A stretch of DNA of 64,000 nucleotides from Robinsoniella peoriensis (GCF_042680125.1 NZ_JBHTNY010000036.1), one strand, 5' to 3'; positions 9,114 to 17,592 are shown, counted from the stretch's first letter. Program-made: numbers and translations. The notes: generated by a model not told the origin, from the letters alone.

Positions 9114-9225
9114 GGTTGAAAGAAAATTACGATGCAGAAAGGACGCCACGATGTGATTCTTTCAACCTGTTTGATTGTGGCAGTATTGCAGGCAAGCCTG
9201 CCAATATGCAATGGGAATAAATATG
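9114..9225 (+). repeat. Structured ~110-bp repeat, copy 2
   Basis: Same element as 8092-8203. Helix A pairs GGTTGAAAGAA (9114-9124) with TTCTTTCAACC (9157-9167); the outer pair is G-C here and A-T in copy 1, a compensatory change. GCCAC (9145-9149) and GTGGC (9177-9181) form the possible pseudoknot. GCAGGC (9188-9193) and GCCTGC (9196-9201) form a terminal hairpin. It ends at the start codon (9223) of the GH95 gene. Confidence 0.78.
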
Positions 9226-11571
9226 AATAACAGAGATATATTATGGTATCGGCAGCCGGCAAAGAAGTGGATTGAGGCGCTGCCCCTGGGAAATGGCAGA
9301 ATAGGGGCTATGGTATATGGAGGCGGGCTTTCAGAGCGGATCCAGATTGATGAATCTACGTTCTGGTCAGGAGAGCCTTCTTCGGAAAACAACCGTCCTG
9401 GTACAAAAGAGCTGTTAGGTCAGATACGGCAGGTTTTATTAAATAAGGATTATGAAAAGGCAGATCATCTTGGCAGAAATCTAACCGGAAATAAAAATAA
9501 TTATGGAACCAATATGCCTGTGGGGGAATTAGAATTAGACCTGTGTATGGAGGGGGATGAATGTAAGGCGTCTGATTTACGAAGAAGCCTGGATATCAGT
9601 GCCGGTATTGCAAATACAGAATTTACTATTCATAACAATCCATTTGTCCGGGAAGTATTCGTATCCGGTCCTCACCAGATCGTATTGATGAAGTTTTATT
9701 CCTGGCAAAAAGTAAAATTTCTGATTAAAATCCGTTATGACGGAATCGGAAATAATACCGGAATAACAGGAATAGAAGATGAGGATTACCTGATTAACGG
9801 GGATGCATTGGAAGACCTCCACAGTGATGGAAAATGCGGTGTTCATTTAAACGGCAGAATCCGTGTCCTGACCGATGGGAAATCCAGATATGAATCCGGG
9901 TGTATTGTAATAGATCAGGCGACGGCAATAGAGCTGCGGATGGGGCTGGCAACCAATATGTTTATGGATGACGCGGATCATATGGTAAAAGAACAGCTGA
10001 ATGCAGTGCAGAGCCAAACTTATGAAGAGCTAAAGGAAATCCATATTCGTGACGTGAAGGATCGGTATCGTAGAATGGATATCCGGTTGGAGGGCGGGAA
10101 AGAAACAGCTGTGGCAGAGAGAAAAACCGCAGGAATGGCAGAACCAGATACAGCCGCTCCTTGGAATCTTCCTACCGATGAAAGAATCGAACGGGCAGCA
10201 GCAGGTACAAGTGACCCTGATCTGTATGCCCTCATGTTCCAATACGGAAGATATCTGCTGATCGCTTCCTCCAGGGAAGACGCACCGCTTCCCACTCATA
10301 TGGGTGGTATCTGGAATGATAACATTTACAATCGGATAGACTGTACCCAGGACATGCATATTGACATGAATATACAGATGCAGTACTGGCTGGCAGGTGC
10401 CTGCAACCTTACGGAAGCATACTGGCCGCTGTTTCACTGGCTGGAGCAGACGCTGGTCCCCTCCGGCAAAAAGACAGCCAGGGAAGCATATGGGGCGAAG
10501 GGCTGGACCGCCCATGTAACGTCAAACCCCTGGGGCTTCACTTCACTTGGCTGGTCTTATAACTGGGGTGTTTTCTCCTTTGGGGGTGCGTGGACAGCCG
10601 TACTGTTATGGGATTATTACGAGTTTACAAAAGACAGGGCATTCCTGAAAGATTTCGCGTATCCGATTCTGGAAGGTGCAGCTCAGTTTTCAGTGGATTA
10701 TTTATTTTTTGATGAAGTTACCGGTTGGTATATGACAGGACCCTCCTATTCTCCGGAAAATCAATTCTCCATAGATGGTAAAAACTATTTTCTGTCCCTG
10801 TCCACCACCTGCGATGTAGTGCTGGTCAGGGAGATTCTGGAAATTGCAAGAAAGGTTTCAAAGGAACTGGAGTGCGCCGACCTGGAATTGGTGGAGCGCA
10901 TAGATCAAATATTGCCAAAGCTTCCGCCTTATCAAATCGGAAAAAAAGGGCAGATTCAGGAATGGATGGAAGATTTTGAAGAACCGATTCCAAATCACAG
11001 GCATACTTCCCATCTGCTGGGGCTGTATCCATTTCATCAGATTGATGCCCGGACAGACCAGGATTTAAAGCATGCGGCTCAGAAGACATTAGAGCTGCGG
11101 TATAAAAATTTTGAAATCACATCCTGGGGAATGGCGATGCTTGTGGGATATCATGCCAGAATGAACGATGGGGAACAGGCTTGGGAAATACTGAATGATA
11201 CGGTTAAGAGACTGGTAAAACCTAATCTGGCATCGGTTATGAGCGATGAGACATCCATGTGGTGCGGTACCTGGGAACTGGATGGAAATACCGGAATTAC
11301 AGCAGGGATCGGTGAGATGCTGTTACAGAGCTTTGAAGATCAGGTAGTAGTTCTGCCGGCGCTTCCGGCGGATTGGAAGCATGGGCATTTGAAAGGCAGC
11401 CGTATCAGAGGCGGACATACCGCAGATATTGAATGGGAAAATGGAAAGCTCATATCATTTCAGATAATGGGAGCGTGCAGTGATAAAAAGAGAATCCGCT
11501 ATGGTGAAAAAGAGATGGAGGTCCAGCTGCAGGAGGGCATTTGGGCAATATTAGATCAGTTGAAGGATTAG
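9223..11571 (+). CDS. Glycoside hydrolase family 95-type enzyme
   Basis: Likely exo-glycosidase acting on terminal alpha-L-fucose or a related sugar. The N-terminal family signature is clear (LWYRQPAKKWIEALPLGNGRI, then DESTFWSG), followed by the (alpha/alpha)6 barrel and a C-terminal beta domain. The general-acid motif SPEN (Glu512) and the DGN motif (Asp687) are present. The usual N-x-N pair before MNYW is replaced by D-M-N (Asp381, Asn383), so substrate or mechanism may differ. There is no signal peptide, so it acts inside the cell on imported oligosaccharide. The frame opens upstream to a TTG at 9175 inside repeat copy 2; I prefer the ATG at 9223, although neither has a good ribosome-binding site. 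Confidence 0.85.
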   Translation: MNNRDILWYRQPAKKWIEALPLGNGRIGAMVYGGGLSERIQIDESTFWSGEPSSENNRPGTKELLGQIRQVLLNKDYEKADHLGRNLTGNKNNYGTNMPVGELELDLCMEGDECKASDLRRSLDISAGIANTEFTIHNNPFVREVFVSGPHQIVLMKFYSWQKVKFLIKIRYDGIGNNTGITGIEDEDYLINGDALEDLHSDGKCGVHLNGRIRVLTDGKSRYESGCIVIDQATAIELRMGLATNMFMDDADHMVKEQLNAVQSQTYEELKEIHIRDVKDRYRRMDIRLEGGKETAVAERKTAGMAEPDTAAPWNLPTDERIERAAAGTSDPDLYALMFQYGRYLLIASSREDAPLPTHMGGIWNDNIYNRIDCTQDMHIDMNIQMQYWLAGACNLTEAYWPLFHWLEQTLVPSGKKTAREAYGAKGWTAHVTSNPWGFTSLGWSYNWGVFSFGGAWTAVLLWDYYEFTKDRAFLKDFAYPILEGAAQFSVDYLFFDEVTGWYMTGPSYSPENQFSIDGKNYFLSLSTTCDVVLVREILEIARKVSKELECADLELVERIDQILPKLPPYQIGKKGQIQEWMEDFEEPIPNHRHTSHLLGLYPFHQIDARTDQDLKHAAQKTLELRYKNFEITSWGMAMLVGYHARMNDGEQAWEILNDTVKRLVKPNLASVMSDETSMWCGTWELDGNTGITAGIGEMLLQSFEDQVVVLPALPADWKHGHLKGSRIRGGHTADIEWENGKLISFQIMGACSDKKRIRYGEKEMEVQLQEGIWAILDQLKD

Positions 11572-11645
11572 GGCATGTCTGAAAAATCATTGCATCTATC
11601 TGCACGTCCCACTTTGCGGGTTAGATCTGAACAGGAGAACTCAAA

Positions 11646-14054
11646 ATGATAGAATTAAATTTAAATGGAACCTGGGAAATGAGAGCTAGGGGAGAAGAAA
11701 GATGGATTCCTGCAGTGGTACCCGGATCCGTATATGAAGATCTGCTGCGGGAAGGAGAGATACAGGATCCCTTTTACCGGGATCATGAAGCGGGAGCCAA
11801 AGCAGTTTCCGAAAAAGATTACGATTACAGGCGCAGGTTTCTGGTGAGTCCTGAATTGTTAAGCATGGACAGTATCCAGCTGGAATGTCAGGGGATTGAT
11901 ACCATTGCAGACATTCATATCAATGGAATATTGGTGCGGCATTGTGAAAATATGCATATGGTGCTGGAAGCAGAGGTAAAAGCAGCGTTAAGAATGGGAG
12001 AAAATGAAATTACCGTATCCTTTACCTCACCTTACAGACAAATCGAGAACATAAAAGCAAAACATCCTTATATGGACCTGGACCGTCACCTCTTCCAGGC
12101 AAAAATGCAGATGAGAAAAGCAGCCTGTATGTTTGGATGGGACTGGGGACCTGAACTTGCAGATATGGGAATCTGGCGTCCGATTTCCCTCAAAGGATAC
12201 CGGGCTGGCAGGATTCAGGAACTGCAGATACGACAGAACCACCGGTTTGGAAAAGTAGAGTTGGTTTGTGATATAGAATGGGAGACCTTTTTGCCGGATA
12301 CGAAGTGCGGGATCAGTATTTTATCCCCAGAGGGCGAAGTGCTCTGTGAAGAGGCAGCTGTTGATGGACACCTGACCTGTATGATAGAAAATCCCCGGCT
12401 TTGGTGGTGCATTAATTATGGAGAACAGCCGCGCTATATCGTATGTGCAAAGCTGTGGCATGAAAATGAAATCGTTCATATGCTGGAAAAGAAAATAGGA
12501 CTGCGTACCCTGACAGTGAAACAGGAAAAAGACTGCTTTGGTGAAACATTTCATTTTGTAATCAATGATGTTGAAGTCTTTGCAAAGGGCGCAGACTACA
12601 TACCGGAAGACAGCCTGTTTGGAAGAATGCGGGAAGAAAAATCACGGCAGCTCATTGACAGCTGTATAAAAGCAAACTTTAACATGATTCGAATCTGGGG
12701 CGGAGGAGTATACCCCGCAGAAGCATTTCTGGATTATTGCGATCAGACCGGTATAATGGTATGGCAGGATTTTATGTTTGCCAATATCGTTACGATCTGG
12801 GAAGGAGATGAACGGGCAAATATGGAGGCAGAGGTAGTTCAGCTTACCAGAAGACTGCGGCATCATCCCTGTATTGCATTGCTTTGTGGAAATAATGAAA
12901 CGGAGCTGATGGTCTGGGACACGATGGAACAGAAATATAAAGATATGTATGTACAGCAGTTTGAAGTGGATATGAAAGCCCTGGTCTCAAAAGAAGCACC
13001 GGATATCTTCTATTGGCCCAGTTCTCCGTCTTCTTCCGGAAGTATGCAGGACGTGGAAAATATGGATATAGGAGATACCCATGACTGGAACGTCTGGCAT
13101 GGACAGAAACCATTTACGTATTTCCGGACAACTTTTCCCCGCTTTAACTCTGAATTTGGATTGCAGTCCTTTCCCTGCATGAAGACAATAGAAAGCTTTA
13201 CCTTACCGGAAGACAGAAATATATTTTCTTATGTGATGGAGGGCCATCAGAAGAGTAAAAACGGAAATGAAGTGATAAATGCTTATATTGCACAGTATTT
13301 TAAATTTCCTAAAGACTTTTCATCCTTTGTTTATCTGTCACAGATGATTCAGCTGGAGGGCATTCGTTATGGGGTGGAGCACTGGCGGAGAAACCGTAAT
13401 GACTGCCGCTGCATGGGGGCGTTATTCTGGCAGATCAATGACTGCTGGCCGGTTGCCTCCTGGGCAAGCATCGACTGCTTCGGAAGATGGAAGGCACTGC
13501 AATATGGAGCGAAGCGATTCTTTGAGCCGGTACTTGTCTCTGCCTGTGAAGAGGGGACAAAAGTAGAACTCCATCTTACGAATGAGACACTGGTGAAGGT
13601 ACAGGGAACTTTAAAGTGGCAGCTGCGCCACGTGGAGCGGGGGCTTATCAAAGAAGGGGAGTTTCTGTGTTCGGTAGAAAGGCTGCATTCTGAGTGTATC
13701 AAAGTAATAGATTTTCAGGAGGAATTGCAGCAAGAGGAAGATTACCGCAGATATTATGCAGCATATGTCTTTACCATGGAGGAGAAAATAATTGGAAGCG
13801 GAACAGTCATCTTTAAGCCTGCAAAACATTTTGATTTCCAAAAGCCAGAGATTCACTGTGAAAAGCTGGACGGAAATACCTACCGGATTACCGCAGGGCA
13901 GTTCTGCAAATTTGTAGAAATCAGTTTTCAGGAGGATTTGTTGCTAAGTGACAACTATTTTGATCTGGTTCCGGGTATGGAGAAGATCATCACAACAGAT
14001 AGACAGACCCGGGAAATACCGGTGATTACCAGTCTGTATGACAGCTATGATTAA
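11646..14054 (+). CDS. GH2 beta-mannosidase
   Basis: An 802-residue cytoplasmic exo-glycosidase of the MANBA/BmnA type. The order is the N-terminal jelly-roll (LNGTWEMR, VPGSVYEDLL), the Ig-like domain, then the TIM barrel. Acid/base Glu418 lies in CGNNE and nucleophile Glu503 in FNSEFG. Motifs FGWDWGPELADMGIWRP and RIWGGGVYPAEAF are typical of beta-mannosidases rather than beta-galactosidases. With the GH95 enzyme and the importer it suggests use of mannose-containing glycans, such as N-glycan fragments or decorated mannans (inference). Good GGAG ribosome-binding site. It is the last gene of the operon; an inverted copy of the structured repeat follows. Confidence 0.9.
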   Translation: MIELNLNGTWEMRARGEERWIPAVVPGSVYEDLLREGEIQDPFYRDHEAGAKAVSEKDYDYRRRFLVSPELLSMDSIQLECQGIDTIADIHINGILVRHCENMHMVLEAEVKAALRMGENEITVSFTSPYRQIENIKAKHPYMDLDRHLFQAKMQMRKAACMFGWDWGPELADMGIWRPISLKGYRAGRIQELQIRQNHRFGKVELVCDIEWETFLPDTKCGISILSPEGEVLCEEAAVDGHLTCMIENPRLWWCINYGEQPRYIVCAKLWHENEIVHMLEKKIGLRTLTVKQEKDCFGETFHFVINDVEVFAKGADYIPEDSLFGRMREEKSRQLIDSCIKANFNMIRIWGGGVYPAEAFLDYCDQTGIMVWQDFMFANIVTIWEGDERANMEAEVVQLTRRLRHHPCIALLCGNNETELMVWDTMEQKYKDMYVQQFEVDMKALVSKEAPDIFYWPSSPSSSGSMQDVENMDIGDTHDWNVWHGQKPFTYFRTTFPRFNSEFGLQSFPCMKTIESFTLPEDRNIFSYVMEGHQKSKNGNEVINAYIAQYFKFPKDFSSFVYLSQMIQLEGIRYGVEHWRRNRNDCRCMGALFWQINDCWPVASWASIDCFGRWKALQYGAKRFFEPVLVSACEEGTKVELHLTNETLVKVQGTLKWQLRHVERGLIKEGEFLCSVERLHSECIKVIDFQEELQQEEDYRRYYAAYVFTMEEKIIGSGTVIFKPAKHFDFQKPEIHCEKLDGNTYRITAGQFCKFVEISFQEDLLLSDNYFDLVPGMEKIITTDRQTREIPVITSLYDSYD

Positions 14055-14108
14055 GCTGTCCGTTAATATTATGCCTGAATTTGAACACGGATATAATGAT
14101 TTTTCAGC

Positions 14109-14214
14109 CATATTTATTCCCATTTTGCAGGCAAGCCTGCAATACTGCCACAATCAAACAGGTTGAAAGAATCGCATAGTGGCATCCTTTCTGTATCGTA
14201 ATTTTCTTTCACAC
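14109..14214 (-). repeat. Structured ~110-bp repeat, copy 3 (inverted)
   Basis: On the minus strand this matches copies 1 and 2, including GCCAC/GTGGC, TTCTTTCAACC, a GCAGGC-TT-GCCTGC hairpin and the final AATGGGAATAAATATG, but no gene follows the ATG. It is 6 bases shorter through a deletion after the terminal hairpin, and the 5' arm of helix A is partly decayed. The remaining gap to 14356 holds an imperfect stem (AAGCCGT at 14262-14268 with ACGGCTT at 14302-14308), perhaps the operon terminator. Confidence 0.72.
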
Positions 14215-14356
14215 TTTATTTTCTGAAGATATCTTTCCATTCTACTTCTTATCTTAATCTCAAGCCGTTTAACAGATCGTGACAAAGAACGTATCTGTCA
14301 GACGGCTTATCTGGTACAGTACACAGAAATGATATTTTATACTTGAAAAGATTTTC

Positions 14357-14406
14357 TTGACATTCTAATTAGACAAATGTATAATTCAAATAAGACAATT
14401 GTCTAA
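14357..14406 (+). promoter_or_regulatory. Consensus promoter with two BlaI-type operators
   Basis: TTGACA (14357-14362), 17 bases, TATAAT (14380-14385): a perfect sigma-A promoter. Two palindromes of the form T-W-AGACA-WW-TGT-M-TAA overlap it: TTAGACAAATGTATAA at 14369-14384 and TAAGACAATTGTCTAA at 14391-14406. Their centres are 22 bp apart, two helical turns. BlaI/MecI repressors bind such ACA-TGT palindromes, and a BlaI homologue is encoded in the operon. Confidence 0.8.
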
Positions 14407-15250
14407 TAAGAAAGAAGGTGTAAATATAAATACAAGAAAAATAAAAATAATTGCGGTACTTGCTATGCTGACCGATCATTTAATCTGTCAGTACTATGGT
14501 CCTGATTTTTTCTGTGTCAGGGATGTGGTAAGAGGAAACCTGTATGATTTCTTTGGAAGCTTTCCGGCAATAGAGGGAATAGCAATTAGATGTATTCAGG
14601 CACTGGCTTATTCAGTGGGAATCATCGGCAGAATGGCGGCAGTCCTGTTTTTCTTTCTGATGGCAAATGGATTTCAACACACGAAAGATGTAAGAAAATA
14701 TATCGGAAGGCTCCTGTTTTTCGGTGTGCTTGCTCAAATACCATATACGTTATTTGGTGAAGGCCATCTGATACCAATAACCGAAATGCGGTTTAACATT
14801 ATGTTCACTATGGCAGTGGCTTTATTCGCTCTCTGGTGCAGCCGGCGCCTAAAATCCAGGCCGGTAATTGCCGCAATGGTGGTTCTGTTCCTTACATGGG
14901 TTACAGTAAAACTGGATCTGGAATATTCTTACCAGTGTGTTGCATATGTGTTTTTCTTCTATTACAGCAGGAATTTGAGCAAAGCAAAACGGGGTACTAT
15001 CGGCGTTCTGCTAGCAGCAGGACTTCAGCTTTGGCGTTTCCAAAGTTTTCTATTTGATTTTGATATCCGGATGGTTACTACAATCGGAATGTACATAGCA
15101 GGGCATTGTCTTGCGGTTTTGCTAACTTTAAAGTACAATGGAGAAAAAGGAAAACAATCCAAAGCATTTCAATATTTCTTTTACGGATTTTATCCCGGAC
15201 ATCTTCTGGTGCTGGGATTGATACAGATGATGCTTTATCGAGTTGGTTAG
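14399..15250 (+). CDS. TraX-family membrane protein
   Basis: A membrane protein of about 280 residues with 7-8 hydrophobic helices. The TraX signature TRKIKIIAVLAMLTDHL is at the N terminus, with IPYTLFGEG and FNIMFTMAVAL further on. The family is named after the F-pilin N-acetylase and resembles membrane acyltransferases; the substrate here is unknown. The start is uncertain. The listed TTG (14399) lies inside an operator and only a few bases after the expected transcription start. A well-placed AAGAAGG (14412-14418) points instead to an ATA codon at 14426. It is the first gene of a BlaI/M56-controlled operon. Confidence 0.8.
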   Translation: MSNKKEGVNINTRKIKIIAVLAMLTDHLICQYYGPDFFCVRDVVRGNLYDFFGSFPAIEGIAIRCIQALAYSVGIIGRMAAVLFFFLMANGFQHTKDVRKYIGRLLFFGVLAQIPYTLFGEGHLIPITEMRFNIMFTMAVALFALWCSRRLKSRPVIAAMVVLFLTWVTVKLDLEYSYQCVAYVFFFYYSRNLSKAKRGTIGVLLAAGLQLWRFQSFLFDFDIRMVTTIGMYIAGHCLAVLLTLKYNGEKGKQSKAFQYFFYGFYPGHLLVLGLIQMMLYRVG

Positions 15251-15262
15251 GAGGATACAGAC

Positions 15263-15631
15263 ATGAAAAAATTACCGGATGCGGAATTTGAAGTTATGAA
15301 ACAGGTGTGGGAATGTGAACAGCCGGTCACGGCTCCCATGCTAATGGAAAGAATGGAGGAAAAAGGCTGGAAGGCACAGACGCTGATCAGCCTGTTGATC
15401 CGACTGACAGAACGGGGGTTTCTAAGAAGTGAGAAAAGAGGCAGGGAGCGGATATACTGGACCCAGATTCAAAGAGACGAATATCTGGCATTTGAAACCC
15501 AGAACTTTGTAGAAACCCATCACAGTAATTCTATCAGCAGCTTGATGGCATCGCTGTATGATGGGGGAAAGCTTGATGACAACAGTATTGGGGAACTGGA
15601 GGCATGGCTGGCCGATTTGGAAAAGAGGTGA
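15263..15631 (+). CDS. BlaI/MecI/CopY-family repressor
   Basis: A 122-residue winged-helix repressor starting MKKLPDAEFEVMKQVWECEQPVTAPMLM, with WKAQTLISLLIRLTERGFL as recognition helix and wing; the C-terminal helices dimerise. In the family, signal-dependent cleavage by an M56 membrane protease inactivates the repressor, and that protease is the next gene. It very probably binds the two palindromes at 14369-14406 and so controls its own operon, including TraX. Good AGGAGG site, 12 bases after the TraX stop. Confidence 0.9.
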   Translation: MKKLPDAEFEVMKQVWECEQPVTAPMLMERMEEKGWKAQTLISLLIRLTERGFLRSEKRGRERIYWTQIQRDEYLAFETQNFVETHHSNSISSLMASLYDGGKLDDNSIGELEAWLADLEKR

Positions 15632-15641
15632 AACTTACCGG

Positions 15642-17207
15642 ATGTTTGATTTATTAATTTCTCTTATCATTTCTTCTGTTTTAATGACTGCAGCAGCGGG
15701 GATATTATTAATTGTATTGCGTAATGACCTGCTGCAGTGGGTAGCTCCTTCCGGGCGGGCACTTTTATGGATGGTTTTAATCGCCGGATTGTTATTTCCT
15801 ATGAAGCCTGTTGTATTTACTCCCATGGTGGAAGTAAAAGCGCCGGAATTTTTACAGAGTACATCCGTATTTAAGTCTGCAGAAGCTTTTACGCAGGATC
15901 GGGGGGCAGAAAAAGAAAACTATACATCTGGGGGAGTCACAACTCAGACCGGTTCATCTTTGGATTATGGGGTGCTTCTGTTCTGGGGAATCGTTGTGGT
16001 CTGGATATCAGGAGTGATGGTGGTGACAGTCCGGGGGCTTGGGAAATGGGTTTCTTTTCGGAACATGCAACGCAGATGGTGCCAGGAAATTAACGATCCA
16101 TGGATGGATAAATGCCTGGAAGCAGCAGGCAGGCCCCTTGGTATAAAAAAATGCCGGAAGATATACCGTTGTCCTTTTGTGGAAACGGCTTTGCTTACCG
16201 GTCTTATTCACCCTGTTATTCTGGTACCGGAGAAAAACTATACCGAATTGGAAACAATTTTGATTTTACGCCATGAACTGGCACATTATATGAGATGGGA
16301 TCTGTGGGGGAGAACAATTGCGGCTCTGGCATCAGCCTTACATTGGTTCAATCCTGCCGTTCGTTGGATATGCAGGGAATATATGCATCAATGTGAACTT
16401 GCATGTGATACACTTGTTTTAAATCAGGCAGATAAAGGACTGCGGTTTCAATATGCGTCGATTCTCATTGGTGCGGCAAGGACACCGGTCAAAAAATATC
16501 CCGTGTCGGTAGGTTTTCGCCTATCGGGGAATTTAGTTCATATGAAAGAACGTATCCGTGAGACTACAGAACATCTGCCCAAGAAGAAAGGAATACTGCC
16601 AGTCGCTGTTTTATGCAGTCTGGTACTGTGCTCCGGATCTGTTATGGCACTTGCACAGGACAAAGAGGGAGCAGATATTTTTCCGTACCAATCTATATCA
16701 GGAGGTATCGCAATCGTCTCTGATATAATGGGTGGTATCCAATCAGAAGCATATCCGGATACAGATTCTGATCCGGTAAAAGTACCCGAGGGTTATAAAG
16801 AGGTGAATGCAAATGTGGATGATGAAGGGATAACCTATCGTCTGGTTGCTGCCTTGTATGAGCAGGAAGGTATGGATATCCGCAATGATAAAATGGCAAT
16901 CCGAATGAATAACGAGGATCTGGCATTGATAGATCCCAATGAGAAAATTCCGGTCAGCCCCATGACAGGAGGGACGCCGCCCTGGCTGGTAAAGGCGTAT
17001 GTAAATGGCCGGGATGTTTGGGAGCTTATAAAGTACGGGTCAGATATGTCCGAAATAAAACAGAAGATCAGCAATGCTCTGATGGAAGCAGTAGGCGGAG
17101 ACTATGACAGTAAAGAAGCGTTCAGTAATGCAGCGAGAGAAAAAATTACCCAGAAGATAGGAAATTTAGGAGATTTTGTAGAATTAGATATTTTGAACCG
17201 AGAATAA
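15642..17207 (+). CDS. BlaR1/MecR1-type M56 membrane metalloprotease
   Basis: Signal transducer that should cleave the BlaI-type repressor. Membrane helices occur near residues 5-25, 35-50 and 105-130, followed by the cytoplasmic zinc protease with HELAH (His211-Glu212-His215) and the downstream CELACD segment carrying the third ligand, then a helix near residues 310-330. The last ~190 residues are external but do not resemble a penicillin-binding domain: no SxxK, SxN or KTG motifs are visible. The signal is therefore probably not a beta-lactam. The frame is open from 15558, but AGAGGTG before the ATG at 15642 and the N terminus MFDLLISLIIS decide the start. Confidence 0.88.
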   Translation: MFDLLISLIISSVLMTAAAGILLIVLRNDLLQWVAPSGRALLWMVLIAGLLFPMKPVVFTPMVEVKAPEFLQSTSVFKSAEAFTQDRGAEKENYTSGGVTTQTGSSLDYGVLLFWGIVVVWISGVMVVTVRGLGKWVSFRNMQRRWCQEINDPWMDKCLEAAGRPLGIKKCRKIYRCPFVETALLTGLIHPVILVPEKNYTELETILILRHELAHYMRWDLWGRTIAALASALHWFNPAVRWICREYMHQCELACDTLVLNQADKGLRFQYASILIGAARTPVKKYPVSVGFRLSGNLVHMKERIRETTEHLPKKKGILPVAVLCSLVLCSGSVMALAQDKEGADIFPYQSISGGIAIVSDIMGGIQSEAYPDTDSDPVKVPEGYKEVNANVDDEGITYRLVAALYEQEGMDIRNDKMAIRMNNEDLALIDPNEKIPVSPMTGGTPPWLVKAYVNGRDVWELIKYGSDMSEIKQKISNALMEAVGGDYDSKEAFSNAAREKITQKIGNLGDFVELDILNRE

Positions 17208-17320
17208 TAAAAAAGGCAATAAATTTGTATGAGTTTTCAGTAAAAATACTAGACAAAATCCTCATTTGGAACTAATATATTCATATAGAATAAATAAGTG
17301 AATTTGAGGAGGATAATACT

Positions 17321-17530
17321 ATGGCAAGAGGACAAAGAAAATCAATTGATGATCAAATCGAAGTATTGGATGGACAGATTGAAAAAGCGCAGGCGAAACT
17401 GGATGAACTTTTGAGTAAAAGAGAAGAACTGGAAGGCAAGAAGAGAGAAGAAGCGCTGGGTTATCTCTATGATATGATCCAGGAAAGCGGAAAATCCATC
17501 GAAGATATTATGATGATGATTACGGATTAG
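17321..17530 (+). CDS. Small coiled-coil protein
   Basis: A 69-residue, highly charged product: residues 10-45 form a clear coiled coil (IDDQIEVLDGQIEKAQAKLD and onward) and the C terminus ends in SIEDIMMMITD. It resembles the small DUF4315-like helical proteins found on mobile elements, but the match is from memory only. A strong GAGGAGG lies before the ATG. The ~110-base gap after the M56 gene contains an AT-rich TATAGAATAAAT that may give it its own promoter. Two hairpins follow downstream. Confidence 0.7.
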   Translation: MARGQRKSIDDQIEVLDGQIEKAQAKLDELLSKREELEGKKREEALGYLYDMIQESGKSIEDIMMMITD

Positions 17531-17555
17531 TACTACATTGCATCTTATAATTAGG

Positions 17556-17592
17556 TTTGTCTGAGTAAGGGACGCTTTGTAGATAGAGATGG
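17556..17592 (-). repeat. Dispersed short repeat, copy B
   Basis: The reverse complement shares 22 identical bases (from TCTATCTACAAAGC through GTCCCTTA) with copy C at 48553-48574, and the surrounding CATCT and CAG-AAA positions also match. Copy A lies at 52-89. Confidence 0.6.

Noticed and set aside
11577..11632. Possible further copy of a dispersed repeat before the mannosidase gene
   Set aside because: Only GCATCTATCT and a few other bases match; the similarity is too short to support.
13944..14153. Minus-strand open frame through the third repeat copy
   Set aside because: It only reflects the repeat's ATG and the antisense of the mannosidase gene; it has no ribosome-binding site or family resemblance.
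15642..17207. Beta-lactam sensor BlaR1
   Set aside because: The protease part fits, but the external domain lacks SxxK, SxN and KTG motifs and no beta-lactamase gene is nearby.
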